DNA from: Streptomyces cellulosae
GTDB lineage: Bacteria > Actinomycetota > Actinomycetes > Streptomycetales > Streptomycetaceae
Assembly: GCF_000721105.1 (NCBI RefSeq)
Contig: NZ_JOEV01000023.1
Coordinates: 62,001 to 126,000, forward strand
Reading direction: 5' to 3'
DNA: 64,000 nt
Below, in pieces: positions 8,766 through 17,066 of the stretch. The notes under the pieces are model-generated. The model saw nothing but the letters and a program-made list of their open reading frames with translations. It was not told the DNA's origin and ran no database searches. The first letter of the stretch is position 1. Each line of letters starts with the position of its first letter. The position numbers and the translations under genes are program-made.

Positions 8766-8809
8766 GCGTTCGGGCTCAAATCGTCAACGTGCTGTCCGAC
8801 CTCTGAGAC

Positions 8810-9427
8810 TCAGTACAGCTTGTTCACCGCCGTGACGGTCGTGGCCTTGAAGTCGGCCACCTGGGCGTGTTGGAAGGTGCCCATCCGGCCCCACCGGACG
8901 ACCGTCACGGTGGCGCCGTCGCGGCCGACCGAGAAGAGGCCGATGTCGGAGGAGCCCCAGGCGGAGGCTGTGTGGATGCCGTAGACGTCGGCGCCCTCCT
9001 CGACGTTCAGCCGGCCGTAGTACTTCTGCGTCGCCGTGATGTCCGGGTCCTGCTGCATGAGCTTCTTCGCGCAGCCGGCCAGGTCCTTGCGCAGCAGCGC
9101 CGCGAAGTCCTTCGCCCACTGTTCGCTGCGCCCCTCGACCGTGAGCTGCTGGGCGTTCGTGTCGTACTCCGTCCAGTACTCCCGGTGTGTGGTGGTGGAC
9201 GGCAGCGCGTCGCCCACGCACGTCGGCAGCGGGTCGGGCTGGCCGGCCGTGACCGCTCCGGCGTACCACGGTGAGGACGGGTGGGGCGGCAGGTCGGCCG
9301 GCTCCAGGAACCGGGGTGTGTCGGAGTCCGGCGTGGCGGCGGCGGCCGGGACGGCGGCTGCGGCGACACCGGCCACGGCCGCAAGCGCGGCCACGGTGGT
9401 ACGGATGCCTCGGGTACGGATCTGCAT
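8810..9427 (-). CDS. Secreted protein of unknown function
   Basis: A 205-residue exported protein. The start at 9427 (MQIRTRGIRTTVAALAAV) is chosen because GGGGGAG lies 3 nt upstream; an ATG 12 nt earlier is also in frame. The signal peptide ends around VPAAAATP. The mature domain has two Cys (LPTCVGDAL and DLAGCAKKLM), a YWTEYDTNAQQLTVEGR strand region and GLFSVGRDGATVTVVRWGRM, which together look like a compact alpha/beta extracellular sensor or inhibitor domain. I cannot place it in a named family. It is convergent with the terminator at 8727-8765. Confidence 0.7.
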   Translation of the reverse strand: MQIRTRGIRTTVAALAAVAGVAAAAVPAAAATPDSDTPRFLEPADLPPHPSSPWYAGAVTAGQPDPLPTCVGDALPSTTTHREYWTEYDTNAQQLTVEGRSEQWAKDFAALLRKDLAGCAKKLMQQDPDITATQKYYGRLNVEEGADVYGIHTASAWGSSDIGLFSVGRDGATVTVVRWGRMGTFQHAQVADFKATTVTAVNKLY

Positions 9428-9812
9428 GGTCTCCCCCATTGGTTCCCCGGTCGAATGCGCGGGCTTGTGCCCTTGCCCCCCGTACGACCCACCACCGCCC
9501 GTGACCGTTGCCCTGTACGTCCGCTACGGGTCCGTCCCGATTGTCACCGTCCTGCCACCGGGTTCGAGGCCGGTGCTCTCTCTCACTCCCGCCCGTGGTC
9601 GGCTCGGGTTCGGCGGTTAAAGATGGGTTACGAGGCAGATGTCTCCATCCGTTCCTTGCGCGTGTGGGGACCCCGGCATGGGAGGGCGGTTACGTGCCGA
9701 CGGGTTTTGGCGTCGGCCTGGACGCGAGAAGTACCGGACCGAGCCCACCGGCGAGTGTTGACGGTGGACAACAAGGGCATGTCACTGACGTGGCACAGGG
9801 CCTCTTCTGCTT
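9428..9812. other. Intergenic stretch without a recognisable gene
   Basis: This holds the promoter side of the secreted-protein gene (minus strand from 9427). Several short overlapping frames give no recognisable protein. The stretch ends at the 25-bp palindrome at 9813. Confidence 0.35.
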
Positions 9813-9837
9813 GCGGGGTCAGAATTTCTGACCCCGC
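9813..9837. repeat. Perfect 25-bp palindrome (12-bp arms, 1-bp centre)
   Basis: GCGGGGTCAGAA at 9813-9824 and its exact reverse complement TTCTGACCCCGC at 9826-9837, separated by one T. With a one-base centre it cannot form a normal RNA hairpin loop, so a dimeric DNA-binding site or a junction between mobile-element ends is more likely than a terminator. It sits just upstream of a truncated secreted-protein frame. Confidence 0.7.
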
Positions 9838-9875
9838 CGCGGAGACGGTGGGGCCGGCGGCCTCGTACCGCGCCG

Positions 9876-10170
9876 TTGTCTCGCCGTGCCTCCGGGACCG
9901 TGGCGCCGGGGGAGGAAATACAGGAGGGGCCGTCGGTTGGGCCGACGGCGACGACTGCTCCGGAACCCGCGCGGACGATGACGTTCGAAGAGTGCAAGAA
10001 GGGCCTGGGCAGTAGCAAAGCGTTCTATGTGACGTCGCGGTTCGCGGTGTGCAACGGGGCCTCGTTCCTGCAGACCTGGGTGCGTAACAACCAGCCGGTC
10101 GGCGAGAGCATGTTCAACGTCCGGGTGGTCGGCACGATCGCCAAGAACAGCCGCCGCGACCCCGAGCCGT
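9876..10170 (+). pseudogene. Internal fragment of a secreted Streptomyces protein
   Basis: One frame reads MTFEECKKGLGSSKAFYVTS, RFAVCNGASFLQTWVRNN and FNVRVVGTIAKNSRR with strongly G/C-ended codons. This resembles the middle part of exported proteins that usually continue into a longer C-terminal domain. After KNSRRD the frame runs into unrelated sequence (PEPSFRHEGGANVPG) and no signal peptide is present. It is therefore truncated at both ends. The family resemblance is from memory of sequence style and is tentative. Confidence 0.4.
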
Positions 10171-10214
10171 CGTTCCGTCACGAGGGAGGGGCCAACGTGC
10201 CAGGACAAATGACG

Positions 10215-10784
10215 TCAAGCCGTAACTCGCGTGGGCCGGTATCGCATGGCGACCGCCCCCGACCGGAACTCATTGCGGTCCACGAGCTCGAGTTGGATGC
10301 GCTCGCGCAGACCGGCGAGCAACGTCGGCCCGTGTCCGGCAAGGACCGGCTGCACAAGGAACTCGTACTCGTCGATCAGTCCCAGATCTGCCAACGCCAG
10401 GGGGAGCGTCACGCCACCCACCCACAGGCCCTCGCCTGACTCCTGCTTGAGCCGTTGAACCGCTTGCCCCAAGTCACCTCGCACCAGCTCGGCATTCCAA
10501 TCGACCCCGCTCAGCGTGCTCGACACGACGTACTTCTTCGCCCGGTCGATGGTCTCGGCGAACGGGATCTGCCACTCATCCATCCAGTCAGGCCACGTGC
10601 CCATGGCCGGCTTCCGCCACGCCGACTCCATCATCTCGTAGGTCACCCGGCCGAATAGCAGGGCATCGGCTCGCTCCATCTCAGCGGTCCAGTAGTGCAT
10701 CGACTCCTCGTCCGGGGGAAGCCCTGCCTCGTGATGGCAGCAGCCGTCGAGCGTGACGTTGATCGAGTATCGGAGTGGTCTCAT
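10215..10784 (-). CDS. Dihydrofolate reductase-like (RibD C-terminal) family protein
   Basis: A 189-residue protein of the YyaP/RibD_C group. It opens with RPLRYSINVTLDGC (the conserved SxxxSLDG-type strand), followed by DALLFGRVTYEMMESAW, AETIDRAKKYVVSSTL and LWVGGVTLPLALADLGLIDEY, then the EF-x-V-QPV strand. This is the usual NADPH-dependent fold without a known substrate for most members. The start at 10784 follows AGGGAGAG; an upstream in-frame start would add 12 residues. It stands alone, convergent with the secreted-protein fragment to its left. Confidence 0.85.
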   Translation of the reverse strand: MRPLRYSINVTLDGCCHHEAGLPPDEESMHYWTAEMERADALLFGRVTYEMMESAWRKPAMGTWPDWMDEWQIPFAETIDRAKKYVVSSTLSGVDWNAELVRGDLGQAVQRLKQESGEGLWVGGVTLPLALADLGLIDEYEFLVQPVLAGHGPTLLAGLRERIQLELVDRNEFRSGAVAMRYRPTRVTA

Positions 10785-11392
10785 CTTGTTGCTCTCCCTT
10801 GATGCGTGTCCCGCGTTCACCGGACCGTACTCAGACGACTGTCGACGCCATTTCTCATCGGCGCCCCGAGCGCGCGCACTGTAATGCCGTCGTAATGCGA
10901 ACCAGACCGCAGACCGAGCGCGCGACCGATTCGGCGCTCGGGGCGTTCAGGTCGCAACGGGACGGCGCCCATAGCGCTTGACTTCGATGCATGGTGCCAG
11001 GTCACCTACCGTCGGCTCAGGATCAACAACGAACGTCGCAAACGTTGCCTGATGCGGCACTGGAATCGCCCTCGCAGAGGCTCAATGGGTACCGATCGCA
11101 GGGCGACACGATGACCAGTCCGCCCGGCCGCCGATCCACCTCATAAGGCCCGGTGTTGCGCTGAGTGTTGCGGTAGAGGGTGCGCTGGCCTCCCCAGCGC
11201 CCTGGAGTCCGCCCAGGTCACCACGGGCGTATGGCGTGGTCGGGCCGCTGACATCCCCGTTGCGCCGCCCTTCGACCATGCCCTAGCTGGAATTGAGGAT
11301 GAGGGAGGCCGGGATGGGCGGCGCGGACCAGCCGGGGATCGGGGCGCGCTCAGCCGGTTGCGCGTCGGCGGGCCCGCCGCGCCCGGCCGCCG
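10785..11392. other. About 600 bp without an identifiable gene
   Basis: Contains the promoter side of the RibD-like gene. Frames on both strands are short, with no recognisable motif or ribosome-binding site. Probably eroded DNA. Confidence 0.35.
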
Positions 11393-12386
11393 TCAGCGCG
11401 GCAATGACGTCAGGCGGGGGACGTCGGCGGGGGAGAGGTCGGGGCGGGCACGGTGCCAGCGTGCGGGGTGGCGCCACCGGCCGGAGGCCGGTGGCGCCAC
11501 CGGCCGGAGGCGTCGTGGGCGACGTCGACGCCGACTTCCACCACCATCTCGGGTTCCACCAGCGTGACGTTCAGCTTCTCCTGGCTACCCCACCCGGCGG
11601 AGAACGAGCAGCCTGTCCACGGATGACCGCGCCGCCCTGCAGCGAGCAGGCCGGCGACCGCCGCACCTGCCACTTGGGCGAGGGTGGTGGTGCGGCCGAC
11701 GTACTGAGGGCGGCCGTCGGTGTCGTACCTGCCGAGCAGCAGCGTGCGGGGAGCGGCCAGAGGGCCGGTGATCGCGCCGACGATCGGCTCGCTCGTCTCG
11801 CGGACCTTGTACTTCTGCCAGCTCCTCACCGACGGGCGGTAGGCGTCGTCCAGCCTCTTGAAGACCAGCCCTTCCATCCCGACCGACGCCCACATCAGCC
11901 ACTCGCGCACGACGTCGGCATCTGTAGTCGACGGGCACAGCGTCCACGGCGCCGACAGTCGGCGGGCGGCGAACATAGACGCCAACGCGGCCCTGCGCCG
12001 CCGGTACGGCCACCCGGTCGTGTCCGTCCCGGACAGCCGCAGCAGATCGAACGCGACGAAGTGGGCCGGCCACTCCTCAGCCGTCCGGGCTGCCCCGGCA
12101 CGACGCCGGGCAAGCCGGTTCTGCAACCGCTCGAACGCAAGTCGGCCCGCGGCATCCCATACGACCAGCTCGCCATCCAGTCCGGCAGTTGCACGGCCCC
12201 GGCCACGACCTCCGGAAATGAGACCGCCATCTCGGTGCCGCGTCTGGAGCGCAGCACCACCTGGCCCCCGTCGACGGAGACGAGAGCCCGAAATCCGTCC
12301 CACTTCGGCTCCGCAGCACAGCCAGGCCGCAGAACGGGAGCGGCCACGGGAGTGCTCAGCATCGGCTCCGGCAGCGTCCACGTCAC
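11393..12386 (-). pseudogene. ATP-dependent DNA ligase (LigC/LigD-type), two frameshifts
   Basis: Minus-strand frames in order: MTWTLPEPMLSTPVAAPVLR and AEPKWDGFRALVSVDGG (motif I, the Lys that becomes adenylated), then after a shift near 12180 GLDGELVVWDAAGRLAFERL, WPAHFVAFDLLRLSG, GMEGLVFKRLDDAYRPSVRS and WQKYKVRE (motifs III-V), and the OB-fold part with VGRTTTLAQVAGAAVAGLL. The C-terminus VAHDASGRWRHPARWHRARP is recovered only if one copy of a 23-bp tandem duplication at 11467-11511 is removed; with it the frame leaves the conserved end. Start is probably GTG at 12386. Such ligases act in stationary-phase or plasmid repair. Two lesions argue that it is inactive. Confidence 0.8.
11467..11511. 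repeat. 23-bp tandem duplication inside the ligase gene
   Basis: The unit GGTGGCGCCACCGGCCGGAG (plus GCC) at 11467-11489 is followed immediately by a second copy at 11490-11511, identical over 22 bp. Deleting one copy restores the conserved ligase C-terminal reading frame. Confidence 0.9.
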
Positions 12387-12458
12387 CGTGCATGCCTTCC
12401 ACCCGGACGATCGGCCGACCGGGTGACGTCTGGGGAGGCCGGCCGCCGTGCCTTGCCG

Positions 12459-12609
12459 TCAGGCGCTGGGGTCGGCAGCTGTCTTCAGCGTCCAGCCCGC
12501 TGCCGCTGCAGCCGTCCTGCAGGGGCGGGAACCGGTGCCCTTTGACGTCGGTGCTGTACTCGTGGCGCTGCCCGCAGTCGCACTCGTAGATCCCTGACAC
12601 CGGGACCAC
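12459..12609 (-). pseudogene. Small cysteine-containing protein, frameshifted
   Basis: GTG at 12609 opens VPVSGIYECDCGQRHEYSTD, VKGHRFPPLQDGCSG. A one-base shift near 12490 then separates it from its natural end GWTLKTAADPSA-stop in the next frame. CxC plus a later Cys suggest a small metal-binding fold. It lies just upstream of the ligase remnant on the same strand. Confidence 0.5.
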
Positions 12610-12639
12610 CTCGCCTGGGCGGTGTACCTGCCCTTCTCG

Positions 12640-13290
12640 CCGTCCCTGCGCGCCACCAACCAGGTCAGCCGAGCCTGTGTGCCCAGGTCTCCGCGAGCTA
12701 TCTCTCCCGCGTGCTGAGCGGCGAGAAGTTCCCCACCTGGGAACTCACACAGAAGATCGCCCTGGTCCTGGGCGCGGACACCGACGCCGTCCGCGAGGTG
12801 TGGACCGACGAACGCGACCGCATCGGCCACCGCTCACGCCCCCGGCCCCAGCCACCGGTCCGGCCGCCAGGACATCACTCCCGGCCGCGCCCTGCGTCAC
12901 CTCCACCAGCGCGCGGCCTGCCCCACCCCCTACAGCCTCGCCGTGGCCACCGGCCACCTCGTCAGCGCAGATGACATCCGGAAAATCCTCCACGGCGAGA
13001 TGCGTGGCACCTGGGAGCAAGTCGCAGCCCTCATCCGCGCCCTGGACGGCGAACCCGACTTCTTCCGGCCCCACTTCGACGACGCCCAGCAGACAACCCC
13101 GGCCCAGCCGGTGCAGCTCACCGACACCCCCACCCACCGTCTCAACCGGATTCTGTCCGCCTTCGGTGACACGCTCCACGACGCCCGCACCGTCGCCCCG
13201 TCAGCAAGCCTTGCCGTCCGGCGCCGCGAACTGCGTCGCCGGCTGGCACACGCCGCTCCTCCCTCCGCACAGGGCAGGCCGACCGGATAA
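12640..13290 (+). pseudogene. XRE-type DNA-binding protein, frameshifted
   Basis: The first frame gives GQPSLCAQVSASYLSRVLSG, EKFPTWELTQKIALVLGAD and VREVWTDERDR, a typical Streptomyces XRE helix-turn-helix in which SASYLSRVLSGEKFPTW is the recognition region. A second HTH-like unit appears one frame over: HQRAACPTPYSLAVATGHLV, SADDIRKILHGEMRGTWEQV and AALIRALDGEPDFFRPHFDD. The shift falls between about 12830 and 12900. The N-terminus upstream of GQPS lacks a start. Two-unit XRE proteins of this kind are common on Streptomyces plasmids and integrative elements. Confidence 0.6.
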
Positions 13291-13417
13291 GAACGACCGG
13301 CAATAGGCATCGGGTGTCTGGGAGGATGCAGAGCAGGCGCGGGTCCACGTGATCATGGAGTCTCTACGCTCAGTGATCACGTCGCGCTCGATCACGCCGA
13401 CCACCGAAGGACGGCCG

Positions 13418-13865
13418 TGCCCGCGCTGTCGTCCATGCTGCCCGCTCTACGGCTATCCGCCGCCTCACCTTGGACGATCTCGACCTGCCCAACCGCAGGA
13501 TCGCCATCGCCGGACACGGCCAACGGCTCGGCGAACTGACGTACCAGACACTGCTGGCCTGGCTCGACCAGCGCCGGGCCACCTGGCCGAAGACCCTCAA
13601 CCGGCACGTCCTGATCACCACGAAGACAGCCCTGGGGACGGGGCCCGTCAGCCCCGAATACCTCAAGCGGCACCTGCTGCACCAGGGCGTCTACCTCGAA
13701 CGCATCCGCGGCGACCGGGTACTTCACGAGGCACCGACCGTCGGGGCCGACTCGCTGCATCTCGTTCTGGTCTTCAACCTGCCCCACACCACTGCGAGCC
13801 ACTACGCGGCCATCGCCCAGAACCTGCTCGACGACCAGATCGAGCAGACCGCCGGGGACGAATGA
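13418..13865 (+). pseudogene. Integrase/tyrosine recombinase-like fragment
   Basis: The frame AIRRLTLDDLDLPNRRIAIA, HGQRLGELTYQTLLAWLDQR, NRHVLITTKTALGTGPVS and LVLVFNLPHTTASHYAAIAQ resembles the C-terminal half of a Streptomyces phage-type integrase; the terminal HTTASHYAAIA mimics the usual catalytic-Tyr region (…TERYAHL). No N-terminal part or start codon is present, and catalytic Arg/His residues are not convincingly in place. Treated as a decayed fragment. Confidence 0.55.
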
Positions 13866-13963
13866 GTCCCCTGCCCAGCAGGCGCTCACGGCCTGCCTCT
13901 CACCAATGTCCGGAGGTCATCAGCGGGCGTGGCTTCGGGGCGGTCAGTTGCACTCGATCGGTC

Positions 13964-14533
13964 TCACAGCTGTGGTGGGACCGGGCGGCCGAGAAACGCG
14001 GCAAGGCGATCGATGGCCGGAGCGGTCTCCTCTACGGGTTGCGGCTCGGCGAATCGTCCCGTTCGGGACTGGGTGGAGAGTTGGGCCTGAGCGAACGCCA
14101 GGGCCCGCTCGGAAATGTCTTCGGGCAGCCGGGCAGGGATTTGGGTGGCCTGGGAGAGGTCCCATCCGTGAGCGAGCAGATCGTACAGGCGGATCTGCAA
14201 GCGCTCGGCGCCCGTGGCACTCCCCAAAGGGCCGCGATAACTCCGCTCCAACACCCCAGGGCCGGAGAAAGCTGCCAGCAGCGCAGCACTGGAGGACCGG
14301 TAGGCTCCGACCGGGTCGTCACCGAGGCGGTCTACTCCGCGTTCGGGCATCGGGCCGCCCTCGATCATGGCTGCGAACACCAGGTCCATGCCGACCAAAT
14401 GGGCCACCACCTCGCGCACGTTCCATTCCGTGCACGGCGTCGGCTCCTTCCACTGCTCGGGGCGGACCTCGGCGAGCAGGTCGCCGACAGATGTGCATGC
14501 ACGTGCGAGATCTTCGACGGAAACGGTAGTCAT
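13964..14533 (-). CDS. TIGR03086-family metal-binding protein (DinB / mycothiol-dependent isomerase fold)
   Basis: A 189-residue intact protein: VEDLARACTSVGDLLAEVRP, EQWKEPTPCTEWNVREVVAH (the conserved TPC-x-W-x-VxxLxxH motif, with His as metal ligand), DDPVGAYRSSSAALLAAF, then IRLYDLLAHGWDLSQAT (second His cluster, HGWD), and PARLPEDISERALAFAQ. This order matches the TIGR03086 branch of the DinB/maleylpyruvate isomerase superfamily, four-helix proteins that bind zinc and use mycothiol in some cases. It is the only intact gene in a long stretch of fragments; no operon partner is visible. Confidence 0.85.
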   Translation of the reverse strand: MTTVSVEDLARACTSVGDLLAEVRPEQWKEPTPCTEWNVREVVAHLVGMDLVFAAMIEGGPMPERGVDRLGDDPVGAYRSSSAALLAAFSGPGVLERSYRGPLGSATGAERLQIRLYDLLAHGWDLSQATQIPARLPEDISERALAFAQAQLSTQSRTGRFAEPQPVEETAPAIDRLAAFLGRPVPPQL

Positions 14534-14813
14534 CCGGGGAGACTACGGCGTCAACTGCCAGCTGCCCAAGGGATTTGCGTCGGTGCGGAGAAGCCCTGTC
14601 GAATCGGGCGACCGGGCGATCGCTGAGCGTCGGTGGGTGGCAGCTGTCGCAGGTACCTGCCCCGCTCACTGAACTCAGCGACGACGAACCCACCGCACTT
14701 CCGAGCACACCTGCAGAGGACGCCGTGGTTTCCCGGTGAAAGTCCCTCAGTCACGCTGAACCCACGGCCGTCGTGCAGGTAAGAACTCTGTCACCAGCCG
14801 CAATCGGCAGTGA
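14534..14813. other. No recognisable gene
   Basis: Promoter side of the TIGR03086 gene, then short meaningless frames. Confidence 0.3.
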
Positions 14814-15010
14814 TCAGTTCTCTGGCCTGGAGGGTCGGTGCAGTTCTGCCTTGTTGGTCGACTCGGCGAGCGCGAGACGGCCGCCCTTCAGCTCGGGCAC
14901 GTAGCTGTAGATGGTGTTGCGGGAGACGCCGAGGAGCTGTGCGATCGAGGGACGGTGTTCTCCGGTCGGCAAGCAGGCTTCGTCGGCTTCATCGCCTCCG
15001 TGGTCGGGAG
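14814..15010 (-). pseudogene. C-terminal helix-turn-helix of a resolvase/invertase
   Basis: CLPTGEHRPSIAQLLGVSRN followed by TIYSYVPELKGGRLAL matches the DNA-binding tail of serine recombinases (x-S-I-A-x-x-L-G-V-S-R-x-T-I-Y). The catalytic domain is absent upstream, and a neighbouring frame holds unrelated sequence. Confidence 0.55.
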
Positions 15011-15116
15011 CGCGCAGCGGGAGCACAGTAGACGCGACTCACACGGGATTTCGCGCAGAGGCTCGGTGGCGCACGCATGCGCGAGTTGCAGCTCGCTAGT
15101 GAAGCCGACTGAGATG

Positions 15117-15153
15117 GGTGGTCCGGAGTCATTGCAGCTGACTCCGGACCACC
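15117..15153. terminator. Very strong hairpin, 15-bp perfect stem
   Basis: GGTGGTCCGGAGTCA (15117-15131), loop TTGCAGC, TGACTCCGGACCACC (15139-15153). There is no T-run on either side. It stands between the resolvase and transposase remnants, so the gene it once served is gone; a mobile-element end is an alternative. Confidence 0.65.
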
Positions 15154-15257
15154 TAGAAACGGCGGCGGCGCGGTGAAGCGTCCGAGTTCTGACAGATCGA
15201 TCGCGCCCTGGTGACGCTCGTTGCCCAAGGCGGTGACCTCGTGAGTCTGACTTCCGG

Positions 15258-15375
15258 AATTTAAGGTCGCCCTGTCCGAGTTGGTCCACGTCGCCGGTGT
15301 CCGTTGGAGCGTCGAGGAGTGCTTCCAGGCCGCCAAGAGTCAGGTCGGCCTGGACGGTGGCGCCGCTTTTGTTCC
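15258..15375 (+). pseudogene. C-terminal fragment of an IS701-like transposase
   Basis: VALSELVHVAGVRWSVEECF then QAAKSQVGLD corresponds to the conserved VAGxRWxVEExFQxAKxxxGLD block that carries the last acidic residue (Glu) of the DDE triad in IS701/IS4-like transposases. A stop follows shortly. Only this block remains. Confidence 0.6.
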
Positions 15376-15837
15376 GTAACCAGCCCGCCTCGTCGCCGGA
15401 CAGGGTGAAGTAGTCCACCACCCCATCCAGACCCAGATGCCGTCTCGCCGACAGCCCCTTTCGTCACCCGCGTTCCCAGCGTTCGGGCTGGACGGTATGG
15501 GCGCCGGTGTATAGCGGGGACGGATATCGGCGAAGGACTCCCTTGCGGAAGGCGGACCTGGCGGATGGGCCGCCGCCGGAAAACTGTCATAGGCGTCAGC
15601 TGTGGCCGAAGGCCGCCGCGGTGGCCACGCACGAGAGCGATGTGCTCGACGAGGTCACCGAACGCAGGCTGCTGACCAGGAACCTGCGGACTGTGCACGC
15701 CCTGACGGACCCGACGGTCCTCGGGCCAGTGATCGCCGGTGGGACCGCGGGCTCAAAGGGGCAGGCAGAGTGTCGCCGGTCGGGCGCCTGCCCATGGGTG
15801 AGTGGGGCTGCCGCATGGACAGGCGTGACCGTGGGCC
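15376..15837. other. Remnant stretch
   Basis: A plus-strand frame at 15507-15965 reads ATHESDVLDEVTERRLLTRN with good codon use, but it has no family I know and runs into the antisense of the flavin reductase gene. It could be a small eroded gene. Nothing else is identifiable. Confidence 0.3.
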
Positions 15838-16953
15838 TCAAGCCGCTTCGAGGAAGGGGTAGTCGGTGTAGCCCTCGGCGCCCGGCCCGTAGAACAGTTC
15901 CGGCCGCGGCTCGTTCTCCGGGTGGCCACCCTGCCAGCGCTCGACCAGGTCGGGGTTGGCGATGAGGGCCCGGCCCACGGCCACGGCGTCGGCGTGGTCG
16001 GCCTCGATCTGCTGGAGCGCCTGCGCGCGGGTGGTCTGCCCCCCGCCGAGGGGGCCGTTGTTGACGATCAGCTTGCCGTCGAAGCGCCGCCGCAGCTCCT
16101 GTACCAGGTCGCCGCCCGGCTCGGTGTGCAGTACGGAGAGGTAGGCCAGGCCCAGCGGGCGCAGTTGGTCGAGCAGGGTGCCGTAGGTGGCCAGGACGTC
16201 GTCCCGGTCGGTCTCGAAGACGTCCCCGAAGTCGACTTCCGGCGAGATCCGCAGCCCGACCCGCTCGGCTCCCACAGCGTTCGTGACTGCCGTGACCACA
16301 TCTACGACGAAGCGGGCCCGGTTGTGCGGCGAGCCGCCGTATTCATCGGTGCGCTGGTTGGCCGCCGGGGAGAGGAACTGGTGGAGCAGGTAGCCGTTGG
16401 CGCCGTGAATCTCCACGCCGTCCGCTCCCGCCTCGATGGCCCGGCGGGCCGCGGTGACGAAGTCCTCCAGGGCTGCACGGACCTCTGCGGTGGTCATCGC
16501 TTCCGGTACGGGGTAGGGCTGCTCGCCCTTCTCGGTGAACGTCTCGCCGGTCCTGGCGATCGCGCTGGCGGCGAGGACGCGGCGGCCGCCGTTGATGTCG
16601 GGGTGGGTTTGGCGGCCGGCGTGCATGATCTGCAGGACGATGCGGCCGCCCTCGGCGTGCACCGCCTCGAACACCCGCTGCCAGCCGGCCACCTGCTCGT
16701 CGGTGGCGATGCCCGGCTCACCGACATACCCCTGCGACGCGTGGTCGGGGTAGGTGCCCTCGGCGATGATCAGCCCGACGCTCGCCCGCTGCCGGTAGTA
16801 CTCGACCATGAGGTCCCCGGGGATGCCGGAGGAACCGGACCGGACCCGGGTCATCGGTGCCATGACGATGCGGTTGGCGAGCTCGATCTTCCCGAGAGAG
16901 ACGGGGGAGAAAAGTGACGAGACGGGCGAAACTTCTGAAGTGTTGACAGCCAT
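15838..16953 (-). CDS. Old Yellow Enzyme family alkene reductase
   Basis: A 371-residue FMN enzyme expected to reduce activated C=C bonds (enones, nitro-alkenes, maleimides) with NADPH in the cytoplasm. Family marks: LFSPVSLGKIELANRIVMAP at the N-terminus, GLIIAEGTYPDHASQGYVGE, GRIVLQIMHAGRQTHPD, then GADGVEIHGANGYLLHQFLS (the catalytic HGANGYL block), NQRTDEYGGSPHNRARFVVD and AVAVGRALIANPDLVERW near the FMN phosphate site. Full length. It lies 113 bp downstream of an aldehyde dehydrogenase on the same strand and probably shares its transcript. The pair, with the divergent XRE regulator at 18.6 kb, suggests a response to reactive electrophiles or aldehydes (inference). Confidence 0.92.
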   Translation of the reverse strand: MAVNTSEVSPVSSLFSPVSLGKIELANRIVMAPMTRVRSGSSGIPGDLMVEYYRQRASVGLIIAEGTYPDHASQGYVGEPGIATDEQVAGWQRVFEAVHAEGGRIVLQIMHAGRQTHPDINGGRRVLAASAIARTGETFTEKGEQPYPVPEAMTTAEVRAALEDFVTAARRAIEAGADGVEIHGANGYLLHQFLSPAANQRTDEYGGSPHNRARFVVDVVTAVTNAVGAERVGLRISPEVDFGDVFETDRDDVLATYGTLLDQLRPLGLAYLSVLHTEPGGDLVQELRRRFDGKLIVNNGPLGGGQTTRAQALQQIEADHADAVAVGRALIANPDLVERWQGGHPENEPRPELFYGPGAEGYTDYPFLEAA

Positions 16954-17066
16954 GGGTTGCTTTCTTTCTGCAATACGGAGGAAAACGGGATGAAGGTCTG
17001 CGACGCAGGGGGTCCACGCTGTCCCGGTGGATCGGGGTGTGGGTGGTGTCGGCAGAAGGCGCGAGG

